Part shown: positions 17,478 to 27,200 of the stretch, one piece after another
Layout: each line of letters begins with the position of its first letter
How positions within the stretch are numbered: the first letter of the stretch is position 1
NCBI GenBank assembly: GCA_016713985.1
Contig: JADJOD010000005.1
Span: forward strand, 1-64,000
DNA: 64,000 bases
Source of the DNA: Lewinellaceae bacterium
GTDB taxonomy: Bacteria; Bacteroidota; Bacteroidia; Chitinophagales; Saprospiraceae
Direction: 5' to 3'
The notes under the pieces: model-generated
Seen by the model: the letters and a program-made list of their open reading frames with translations, nothing else
What the model was told of the DNA's origin: nothing
Databases searched by the model: none
Position numbers and translations under genes: made by a program

Positions 17478-17888
17478 ATGTTACGACACAACATGGAAGC
17501 GGTAAATCCGCTGCTTTTGAGCCCTGCATTGATCAGGGAAGTGGAAATGGAAGTGGTATTCGGCACGCCGAGCAAAAATTGCGACGGAGCAGGTGTATGT
17601 CTGCTCACCAATCGTTTGCCCCGGACCCGTCAAATACCCTGTCCGCATGCTCCGGCCATCATTCATTACCCTCCTGGCCGGGAACTGATCTTCCGCTTTC
17701 GCAAGCGCTACCTCGACAGCAGGATACTGGATACCTATTTCAATGATGAACGATTTCTGGTGGAAGAGGCTTTCCGCTTCCCCCTGCCACTGGCCCGCCA
17801 GTGGCAACTTCCCGTCCGGTGGATAAAGCCCGGGCTGTATATGCTGGAAGAATACACGCAGGAATACCGCCTGTATTTTCCATTCTAA
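17478..17888 (+). CDS. 136-residue protein with a GTPSKNCDGAGVC motif, linked to the short peptide
   Basis: No characterised family is recognised. The chain starts at ATG 17478 (MLRHNMEAVNPLLLSP). Residues 29-41 read GTPSKNCDGAGVC, a tight cysteine pair in a glycine-rich turn, and a third cysteine follows in IPCPHAP; these could bind a metal or an Fe-S centre. The rest is rich in Arg, Tyr and Phe (ELIFRFRKRYLDSRIL, then a YTQEYRLYFPF end). It has no signal peptide or membrane segment. It follows the IIVDTTMV peptide by 23 nt and is closed by a terminator at 18001. The pairing suggests that it acts on, or is controlled by, the peptide, but this is inference. Confidence 0.6.
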   Translation: MLRHNMEAVNPLLLSPALIREVEMEVVFGTPSKNCDGAGVCLLTNRLPRTRQIPCPHAPAIIHYPPGRELIFRFRKRYLDSRILDTYFNDERFLVEEAFRFPLPLARQWQLPVRWIKPGLYMLEEYTQEYRLYFPF

Positions 17889-18000
17889 ACGATCACTACG
17901 ATTCATCCGTAAGAATAATGCTCACGAGATTATTACATCCTCATCCCGCTACTGATTTCATCCGAATCCCGCTCGGTTTTCGAATGGCGTTTTCATGGCT

Positions 18001-18028
18001 GGCCGGCGTCATCGGGCGCCGGCCTTTT
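18001..18028 (+). terminator. Intrinsic terminator closing the peptide/136-aa unit
   Basis: GGCCGGCG (18001-18008) pairs perfectly with CGCCGGCC (18017-18024) around an 8-nt loop, followed by TTTT. Confidence 0.75.
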
Positions 18029-18347
18029 GCCATTTGGGCTAAACATCAAAACGGGGCCGCACATACTGGCGCCCCCTTGTGTACATACCAAACCCGGAAT
18101 CATTTGGCCAGAAGGCGGGCGGGCAGCTCGCCTGCCCGATGGCTGGTGACCCGGTACATGGGTAATATCCGGGAAGGACCGGACTGAGGAGAATCATCAT
18201 TTTTTGCGGCGGAAGTATAATCCAAAACCCGTCGCTACGCCAACCGTGGTATATCATCATCAAAACGCATCATGTGGTTTTCTAATCACCACCCCCCATT
18301 TTTCCTTCTTTAGCAATTAAACAGCTTCACATTATAACACTCTCCTC
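18029..18347 (+). other. Intergenic DNA before the giant adhesin gene
   Basis: No gene is supported. A GC-rich hairpin (about 18115-18140) lies in it, and a pyrimidine-rich tract (18288-18312) comes just before the ATG at 18348. No clear promoter boxes are seen. Confidence 0.3.
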
Positions 18348-21300
18348 ATGAAAGGTTTTTCAACACATTGGACAAATAGCGTGGTCAAAGGGATACTCTC
18401 TTTGGCATGCCTTGTTTCAGTCGGTTCCCTGTTCGGAGCCGATCATACCTTCGACGGAGGCAGGGATAACTGGAATCTTACGACATCCGATCATTCCGGT
18501 TATGCCTCCACGTTCGACGCAGCCGACAACTATCTGCCGCCCTGCACTTCGGCCCCGACGGAAATCGGCGGCACCGTGTTCCGCGACTACAACGCGAACG
18601 GCACTAAAAATGCCAGCGAACCCGGATTTGCAGGCGCCACCATCAACGCATACGATGACGACGATCCTCCGGGTACTCCAACTGCCACAACCACCTCGGC
18701 AGCCGATGGTACTTACTTGCTTACCGGGCTAACAGCAGGCACCAATTCCCGCCTGGAGTTTACCTGGAGCAACAACCTGTTTCAACCCGGCGCAGCCGGC
18801 GGCACGTCCGTCCAGGTTGCGACCTCCGGCAGTTGTAATATCGATATGGGTTTGAACAGCCCGGCGGAATATTGCCAGGACAATCCCAAGATCGTGACGA
18901 GTTGTTACGCTAAAGGCGACAACACGACCAGTTCGGTGGATGTACTGATTTCAATGAATTTTAACACCCCTGTCACGCCAATTACGCACGAATCAGTGGG
19001 CAATCAGATCGGTACCACCTACGGCCTGGCGTATCAGCGTTCTTCCAAAACCATGTTTGCCGGCGCATTCATGAAACGTTTCTCGGGGTTCGGCCCCGGC
19101 GGCCCCGGCGCAATTTATAAAGTGAACACTCCTACCGACAATACGAACAGCGGTTCGGTTTTTGTCGACCTGAACACTTTGTTCGGCTCTCCGGTAGCCG
19201 GCACTGACCCGCACGACTTCGTGCTGGTCGGCGGCGAAATGGAAGATAACGCTTCTTTCGACCAGGTAGGGCGCATCGCATTTGGCGACCTCGACATTTC
19301 CGACGATGAGCTGAGTCTGTATGCCGTCAACCTGAACGACCGCAGTTTGTATATCATTCCATTGGGCACAGACCCCACCAACCCTGTTGCACCCACGCTG
19401 CCTTCACAGGTAATGGTAGTGCCCCTGGCCGATGCGGGCAACCCTTTGCCGGATTTACCTTCGGGTATCAACAACAGCGAGATCATTCCTTTTGCATTAA
19501 AGTATAAAAATGGTTTGCTCTACATAGGTTTTGTAGCAAATGGTCAGGCCGGCGGTACCCGCAAGGCTTTTGTCTATTCTTACGAACCGACCCTCGGCAC
19601 GTTTGCCAAAGTACTCGAGTTCGACCTCACCTATGCGCGCGGCTGCGGATTTGCCGATGGGCCAACCTGCTATGGCCCGGCGGCATGGAACAACTGGGTG
19701 AGTTCCTACCCGGCGTCTCCCGCTATGGATACGCCATACGCAACTCCGGAACGAGGCCATCCACAACCAATTTTTGCCGATATTGAATTTGATGCAAACG
19801 GCAATATGCTCATCGGTTTGCGCGACCGCTGGGGAGAACAAGGCGCCTACGCAGCCCGAAACAATCCGTCCAATAACAGTTTATCCAGCAACGACGCTTT
19901 CGGCGATATTTTGCTGGCCACGCCAACCGGTATCGGCTGGACGGTCAATATCTCGGATTTTACAGACAATTCACTTTCCGGAGCTACGGCCGGAGGTGGT
20001 ATTCACAGCTGCCCATCCGGCGAAGCCATATTCGGTGGCGATTGTTACAATGCTGACGGCTATGCGCATGAAGAAACCTCCATGGGAGGCCTGGCGATAT
20101 TGTTGAACAGCAATCAGGTCGCTTTAACCTCCATGGACCCGCTTCAGTCTGCTTTTTCCAACGGCGTCGACTGGCATAATGCCACAGCCGGCACTTTTAT
20201 CCGGGCTTACGAAATATTGACCGGCGGCGTAAACAGCCCTTATGGCAAATCAAATGGCCTGGGTGAAATCGAACTGGTGTGCGACCCGGCGCCAATCGAA
20301 ATCGGCAACTATGTCTGGAACGATCTTGATGGCGACGGCATACAAGACCCCGGCGAAAGCGGGATCAATGGTGTGGCCGTTACGCTTTGGAAAGACGACG
20401 GAGCCGGTAACTTTTCTCAAATTGCCGCAACCACTACGATGGGAGGCGGTTTTTACGGCTTTTCCAGCAAAGTAAGCGGCTCCGCTTCCGGAACGGTCTA
20501 CAACATCACGCAATTGTTGCCCGGCATGAATTATCAAATCCGGGTACTCAATGCCGAAGGTGGCAGCCAACAGGCTGTACTCGTTGGTAATACATTGACT
20601 CCAACGGATAATGACCCTTCCACCAACGGCGATGTACGCGACAACGATGCCAATCTGGCGACCAACGATGCGATCGTTGCATTCACCACGGGTATCGCGG
20701 GGGCCAACAACCATAAATATGACATCGGGTTTAAACCTGCCCCGTGTACCATTACGTTAACTTCAGTGGTTGGTAACTGTTATGATTCCAACGGCGCCAC
20801 CCCCGGCGGAAGCAGCGTAGCCAATATCCAGGTAACGATCAGTTGGGCCAATCCGCCGGCCGGTGAAACTATCATCGTCAATGTTGACGGCGCGGTGCCG
20901 CAAACCATTGACCCTTCTACCGACCCGAATCCCTCTGTATTGACGTTTACGGTGCCGGCCGACGGCTCCGTACATACAAACGGCATTACCGCACAGTTTT
21001 TCACCACAACGGATTGTTCGGCGACAGAAGACTTTACGGCGCCCGACGGCGACTGTGTGGTGGAGCCTTGCACTTTTGCCGCCGACAAAATCGGCGGTGT
21101 TGCCTTTTTAGACCTGAACGACAACGGCGCCCAGAATGAGGCGCAAGGTTTGGGAGGCATTCTGGTGGAAGTGTACGATTGCAACGGCACATTGGTCGGC
21201 ACCGACGTGACCGACCAGGACGGTAACTGGTCCATTCCCGGCCTCACTTTTGGCGGACCGGACGATAAGTACCGCGTGGAATTCAAAATTCCGCCCAGTC

Positions 21301-24272
21301 TGCTCGCGGCAGGTTACAAACCTTCCGTACACGGCACCGATATGCAAACGGACGTTCAGTTCGTATCGGCAGCCGGTTGCGACGTCGATTTCGGCTTGAT
21401 TAATTCCGATCTTTATTGCCAATCCAACCCCCTGGTTGCGGCCAACTGCTACGTCATCGGCGGCAGCGGTACCTCCGACAACATTGTGGGCTACCCCTAT
21501 TCTGCCAGCGGTCAGACTTCCGGCACAAACAATGCGCATATCAACTCGCCGAACAACCAGGTGGGTGCGATGTGGGGTATGGCTTATGATAACAAGTCCC
21601 AGCGCTTGTTCTCCTCGGCCTTCATGAAACGCCACACTGCATTCGGGCCTGCCGGAACCGGCGCCATTTATGCAGTGGACGATGCCAATACACCCGGCAG
21701 CTCAGCCTGGTCCCTGTTGATCGATTTGAATGGCCTAACCGTAAACACCGGCGCCATCAATACCGGCACCGACCCGCACCAAACTGCCAACTATAATTCG
21801 GATGCGATCAATGCCAACGGCAACCCCTTCGGAGCAGTTGGTAAAATCGCTCTTGGCGACATGGACATCTCTGCGGACGGGCGTTACCTGTACGTGGTGA
21901 GCCTCAACGACAAACGCCTGTATCGCATCGAATGGGACGCAGACAATAACCTTGCGACCAACCCGACGGCAGCAGACGTGACCGGATACGACATTCCCGA
22001 TCCGGGTTGTACAAACGGAGAAACCCGTCCTTTTGGCCTCGGCATTAACCCCACGACCGGAAACGTATTTGTGGGTGTGATTTGTGACGCCAGCAGCGGT
22101 TCCCCCGCTGATCTGTGGTCGTATGTTTATGAATTTGATGCAACTGCACAAACGTTTATCGCCACGCCGGCTACCGACTTCAGCATGAATTACGAACGCG
22201 GCGGTTTGAATGGTACCTGTACCTCTTCCGACGAATGGAATTCGTGGAAAGACAATCCGGTAGCAGCGGATTTTGATGTATGCGGCTGCTGGGTACTTCC
22301 CCAGCCCATGCTTACGGATGTTGTATTCGACGACGACGGTAGTATGATCCTCGGATTTTCCGATCGCCTCGGGCATCAGCACGCACCGGGTGGTTTGGAA
22401 AGTTATGCCAACGGTTCTTCACTGGGTTGTTTGCGTATCGGCGGCGATATTGTTCGTATTTGCAACGTCGGTAACCTGATTTCGCCCGTTTATTCACAAG
22501 AAGTAAACGGTCAATGCGGCACAAACGGTTGCGGCACTACCGGCAATAACGGCGGAGAAACACCTGCCATCGCAGAATATTATTGCGGCGACTTTTTCTC
22601 TCCCTATCACTGGGAAACGGCACTCGGCGGCCTGGCACTTTTGCCCGGTTCCGGCGAATTGGTATCGGGTGTACTCGACCCATTCACCGTATTCTCCAAC
22701 GGTTCCTACAAACTCAGCAATACAACCGGACAGAAAACATCGGCTTACGAAATCATTCCTTCAGGCCTGGCCTTCCAGAAAGGCGCCAGCCTCGGTGATT
22801 TCGAAGTCTTGTGTGCAGAAGCTCCGAAAGAAATCGGCAACTTCATCTGGATCGATGCCGACAACGACGGCGTTCAGGATCCTTGTGAAGTTCCAATCGC
22901 CGGTGTGAAGATCAATCTGTATAAAATGGATGGTGTCAACACCTCCTTTGTAGCTACGACGACTTCTAACGCGCAAGGTGAATGGTATTTTAAAGACCAC
23001 GACCAGTACGGCGGTTTTGATACCCTGATGACCGATGCGATGTACTTCGTGACACTCGGCGAAGGTGGCCAGTTCAATCCTTCCAACGGATTGCTCCTCG
23101 TCGGCGGTATTTATTACCAACTGACCGTTTTAGATTCCGGCGAAGGAACAAATCCGGACCAAAACGACAGTGACCCGGTCACCAGCCATCCGGGCAAACC
23201 GTTCGACGGTTATCCGGCTATCAGCGTTACTGTCGGCGGCGCAGGTTTTGTAGACCATACGCTGGATGCGGGTGTGATAGAGGTGGGCTTCGATTATGGC
23301 GACTTGCCCGATTCCTACAGCACAGTTTCCGGCTCCAACGGCCCAAACCACGTTCTTAATGATAATTTGTACCTCGGCGTTTGTGTCGACTCGGAAATTG
23401 ACGGCCAACCCGACCCTATGGCCGGTTTGATGACCGGTGGCGACGATAACAACCCGGGAACGGCTTCAGTCGGTGTTTGTGGAGGGAATGACGATGAAAA
23501 CGGTATTTCTTTCCCGAAACCGATGATCCCCGGTAGCCAATCCTGTGTACTGGTAACGGCAACCAACAACCTGGGCGCCTCTGCCAAACTTCAGGCTTGG
23601 ATTGATTTCGACGGTAACGGACAATTTGATCCGGGCGAGGATCTGAACACCGGCGATTTTACCGGCGGCGGCGCCAACATCCCCGTCGGCGGCGTGACCG
23701 GTCAGTTATTCTGTTTCGACGTACCGGCAACCGCTACTTTCCAGGGCGGCGCAGCGTATATGCGTTTCCGCCTCAGCAGTGCAGGCAGCCTTAATTTTGA
23801 TGGCAACGCACTCGACGGCGAGGTGGAAGATTACAAACTGCCCCTGGCAAAAGTGGGCAACTTTGTTTGGGAAGACCTCAATGCCAACGGCGTTCAGGAC
23901 GAAACAACTGCCGACGGCATCAACGGCGTTACGCTTCAACTGACCTATCTGGGTCAGGACGGCATAGCCGGCGGCGTCGGAGTAAATGCCGACCAGTCCT
24001 ATACCACCACCACCGCTACGGTTGGTGCGGATGACGGTTTATATAATTTCTGCGGACTTATTCCGGGCAATTACAACGTTCAGATTCCTACCGATCCGGC
24101 AGGTTACCTGGCCACGCCTTCCAACGTCAGCCCCGGTGGCGACGTAGACGACAGCGACGGCCTTCCTTCCGGTGTAAACTTTCCATCAACGATCCGATCA
24201 ACCTGGTCATCGCAGAAAACAGCCCCGGCGACAATCCGGGCGCTACTTTCCCGGATGCACAGGATAACCTGA
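18348..24272 (+). CDS. Giant adhesin, fragment 1: signal peptide, SdrD_B, propeller-like and GEVEDY parts
   Basis: The 1,974-codon first fragment begins at ATG 18348 with a signal peptide (GILSLACLVSVGSLFGA). SdrD_B modules start at about 18560, 20290, 21085, 22830 and 23855. Two long regions (about 18870-20280 and 21415-22820) match each other, sharing GLAYxxxSKxxFxxAFMKR, FGPxGxGAIY and DLDISxDxxxLYxVxLND, and resemble six- or seven-bladed beta-propellers. The GEVEDY domain is at about 23290-23850 (FDYGDLPDSY to LDGEVEDYKLP). True coding sense leaves this frame at about 24180 and continues as SINDPINLVIAENSPGDNPG in the next frame; the last 30 or so codons here are out of frame. Confidence 0.8.
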   Translation: MKGFSTHWTNSVVKGILSLACLVSVGSLFGADHTFDGGRDNWNLTTSDHSGYASTFDAADNYLPPCTSAPTEIGGTVFRDYNANGTKNASEPGFAGATINAYDDDDPPGTPTATTTSAADGTYLLTGLTAGTNSRLEFTWSNNLFQPGAAGGTSVQVATSGSCNIDMGLNSPAEYCQDNPKIVTSCYAKGDNTTSSVDVLISMNFNTPVTPITHESVGNQIGTTYGLAYQRSSKTMFAGAFMKRFSGFGPGGPGAIYKVNTPTDNTNSGSVFVDLNTLFGSPVAGTDPHDFVLVGGEMEDNASFDQVGRIAFGDLDISDDELSLYAVNLNDRSLYIIPLGTDPTNPVAPTLPSQVMVVPLADAGNPLPDLPSGINNSEIIPFALKYKNGLLYIGFVANGQAGGTRKAFVYSYEPTLGTFAKVLEFDLTYARGCGFADGPTCYGPAAWNNWVSSYPASPAMDTPYATPERGHPQPIFADIEFDANGNMLIGLRDRWGEQGAYAARNNPSNNSLSSNDAFGDILLATPTGIGWTVNISDFTDNSLSGATAGGGIHSCPSGEAIFGGDCYNADGYAHEETSMGGLAILLNSNQVALTSMDPLQSAFSNGVDWHNATAGTFIRAYEILTGGVNSPYGKSNGLGEIELVCDPAPIEIGNYVWNDLDGDGIQDPGESGINGVAVTLWKDDGAGNFSQIAATTTMGGGFYGFSSKVSGSASGTVYNITQLLPGMNYQIRVLNAEGGSQQAVLVGNTLTPTDNDPSTNGDVRDNDANLATNDAIVAFTTGIAGANNHKYDIGFKPAPCTITLTSVVGNCYDSNGATPGGSSVANIQVTISWANPPAGETIIVNVDGAVPQTIDPSTDPNPSVLTFTVPADGSVHTNGITAQFFTTTDCSATEDFTAPDGDCVVEPCTFAADKIGGVAFLDLNDNGAQNEAQGLGGILVEVYDCNGTLVGTDVTDQDGNWSIPGLTFGGPDDKYRVEFKIPPSLLAAGYKPSVHGTDMQTDVQFVSAAGCDVDFGLINSDLYCQSNPLVAANCYVIGGSGTSDNIVGYPYSASGQTSGTNNAHINSPNNQVGAMWGMAYDNKSQRLFSSAFMKRHTAFGPAGTGAIYAVDDANTPGSSAWSLLIDLNGLTVNTGAINTGTDPHQTANYNSDAINANGNPFGAVGKIALGDMDISADGRYLYVVSLNDKRLYRIEWDADNNLATNPTAADVTGYDIPDPGCTNGETRPFGLGINPTTGNVFVGVICDASSGSPADLWSYVYEFDATAQTFIATPATDFSMNYERGGLNGTCTSSDEWNSWKDNPVAADFDVCGCWVLPQPMLTDVVFDDDGSMILGFSDRLGHQHAPGGLESYANGSSLGCLRIGGDIVRICNVGNLISPVYSQEVNGQCGTNGCGTTGNNGGETPAIAEYYCGDFFSPYHWETALGGLALLPGSGELVSGVLDPFTVFSNGSYKLSNTTGQKTSAYEIIPSGLAFQKGASLGDFEVLCAEAPKEIGNFIWIDADNDGVQDPCEVPIAGVKINLYKMDGVNTSFVATTTSNAQGEWYFKDHDQYGGFDTLMTDAMYFVTLGEGGQFNPSNGLLLVGGIYYQLTVLDSGEGTNPDQNDSDPVTSHPGKPFDGYPAISVTVGGAGFVDHTLDAGVIEVGFDYGDLPDSYSTVSGSNGPNHVLNDNLYLGVCVDSEIDGQPDPMAGLMTGGDDNNPGTASVGVCGGNDDENGISFPKPMIPGSQSCVLVTATNNLGASAKLQAWIDFDGNGQFDPGEDLNTGDFTGGGANIPVGGVTGQLFCFDVPATATFQGGAAYMRFRLSSAGSLNFDGNALDGEVEDYKLPLAKVGNFVWEDLNANGVQDETTADGINGVTLQLTYLGQDGIAGGVGVNADQSYTTTTATVGADDGLYNFCGLIPGNYNVQIPTDPAGYLATPSNVSPGGDVDDSDGLPSGVNFPSTIRSTWSSQKTAPATIRALLSRMHRIT

Positions 24273-27200
24273 CGTTTGACCAGGGTTATTATAAACCGGC
24301 CAAAGTCGGCGATTTTGTCTGGGAGGACCTGAACGGCAACGGTGCACAGGATGGCCTCGAACCCGGTATCGGCGACGTGGCAGTGGTGTTGGAAGGCACC
24401 ACCAACTCCGGCACACCCGTGAGTATTACTACAGTAACGGATGCTACCGGTATGTACATGTTCGGTGGCTTGCAACCAGGAACGTATAAAATATCTTTCG
24501 TTACGCCGGCCGGCGGTTATGTCCCGACGGCGAACGATCTGGTTGGCGATGCTTCCGACAGTGATCCCGACGAAGTAAGCGGTATGATTCCCGTATTTAC
24601 AGTTTCAAGCGGCGACGTCATACCCACTTTCGACGCGGGTTACTTCATTCCTGCCTCTATCGGCAATTTTGCCTGGGTGGATAAAAATGCAGACGGCGAC
24701 CAGGATCCGGACGAACCGGGGCTGGAAGGCGTACAGGTTATGCTGACCGGGACGGACGGTCAGGGTAATAACGTAAACCAAACCCTGTACACGGATGTGA
24801 ACGGCTATTACGAGTTCACGGATCTGGTACCGGGTACTTATAAATTGAAATTCGTGGCGCCATCCGGCAGCCAGTATGAGATAACGGGCATTGACCTTGC
24901 TGGCGGCGACGACACGCAGGATTCCGATGCCAACGAATCTATGGCAGGCATGACGGTGAACGAAATACTCACCAGCGGTGAACACAACCCGACCTACGAT
25001 GCCGGTTTCTACGAACCTGCAAGCGTCGGCGATCTCGTGTGGCTGGATAAAAATGCAAACGGTGTACAGGACGCCGGCGAACCGGGTATTTTCAACGTGA
25101 CCGTAAAACTCCAGGATGCCTTCGGCAACCCGGTAACTGCTGATGCAGACGGTACCCCCGTAACGAATGTATTCACCGATGCAAACGGCAACTACCTGTT
25201 CGACAACCTTGTTCCGGGTACTTATAAAGTAATGTTTGTTTCACCGGGCGCCACCTACTTCCTGACAACTTCAGATGCAGGTACGAACGATGCGCAAGAC
25301 TCCGACGCATCCGGCCCGATGCTGATGACACAAACAACGACGCTGGCTTCCGGAGATCATGATCCGACATTGGATGCAGGGTTCTATGAGAAAGCGAAAA
25401 TCGGCAACTACACATGGGAAGACACAGACGGCGACGGTATCCAGGATCCGGGTGAAAACCCGCTGCCCGGCATACCGGTGACGTTGACGGGCACAGACGG
25501 CCAGGGCAACCCGGTACTGCTGACGGATGTCACGGATGCGAACGGGTTATACCTGTTCGACAACCTGGTACCCGGCGAATACAAACTGACGTTTGCCACG
25601 ACGTTGAACGACTACGTGGTAACGGATGTGAACCAGGGCAACAACGAAGGCCTTGATTCGGACGCCGACGCGACGATGAACGGCATGACGGTAGTGGAAG
25701 TACTGACTTCGGGCGAAGACAACGATACCTACGACGCAGGCTACTACGAACCTGCGGAGATCGGCAACTACACGTGGATAGACGAGAACGCCGACGGCGA
25801 CCAGGACCCGGGTGAAGACCCGCTGCCGGGCGTTGTGGTTATTTTGGACGGCACGACGGGTTCGGGCGAGCCAGTGAACCTGACGGCGAGCACGGATGCG
25901 AACGGTTTATACCTGTTCAGCGACCTGCAACCGGGAAGTTACAAACTGACCTTCCAAACCCCGTTGGGCGGCTACGTAAGCACAACGGCGAATGACCCCG
26001 ACGCAGCGGACGACACGGTTGATTCGGATGCCGACCCTGTTATGGGCGGAATGACGGTGGTTGAAATACTGACCACTGGCGAATCGAACCTGACGTACGA
26101 CGCGGGTTACTACGTGCCGGCGAGCATAGGTGACTTTGTCTGGGAAGATACGGACGCCGACGGCGTACAGGATACGGACGAACCGGGTATTGTAAACGCG
26201 ACGGTAACGTTGACGGGCACGGATGGCCAGGGCAACCCGGTCAGCGCGACGACGACGACGGACGCGAGCGGTTACTACCTGTTCGACAACCTGGTACCGG
26301 GCGAATACAAACTGACGTTTACCACCCCTGTGGGCGGCTACGTGTTGACGGACCTGGATGAAGGCGGCAACGACGCCTACGACAGCGACGCAGACGTGAA
26401 TAACGGCAACATGACGGTATTCGAAACGCTGACCAGCGGGGAAAACAATGATACCTACGACGCAGGCTTCTACGTGGAAGCAGCGATCGGCAACTACGTC
26501 TGGGAAGACCTGAACGCCAACGGTCTTCAAGACCAGGGCGAACCCGGCATCCAGGACGTAACAGTAACGCTGAGCGGCACAACGGGCTCTGGCGAATTGG
26601 TGAACCTGACGGATATCACGGATGCAAACGGATTTGTACCTGTTCGACGGCCTCCAGCCCGGAACGTACAAGTTGACGTTCGGCACACCCGGGGCCCCGT
26701 ACGTACCGACACAGGCGAACGATCCTGACGATGCGACGGATGCATTGGACAGCGACGCTGATCCGAACAACGGCATGATGACGGCAAACGAAGTACTGGA
26801 AGCAGGAGAAGTGAACCTGACGTACGACGCAGGTTTCTACCAACCGGCCTCGATTGGCAACTACACATGGGAAGATGCAGACGGCGACGGTATCCAGGAT
26901 CCGGGCGAAGACCCGCTACCCGGCATACCGGTGACGTTGACGGGCACAGATGGCCAGGGCAACCCGGTACTGCTGACGGATGTCACGGATGCGAACGGCG
27001 AATACCTGTTCGACAACCTGGTACCCGGCGAATACAAACTGACGTTTGCCACGACGTTGAACGACTACGTGGTAACGGATGTGAACCAGGGCAACAACGA
27101 AGGCCTTGATTCGGACGCCGACGCTTTGATGGGCGGCATGACGGTAATGGAAGTACTGACTTCGGGCGAAGACAACGATACCTACGACGCAGGCTACTAC

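Noticed and set aside
17801..18187. 128-codon frame overlapping the end of the 136-aa gene
   Set aside because: It runs across a clear intrinsic terminator at 18001-18028 and shows no domain; it is a chance open frame.
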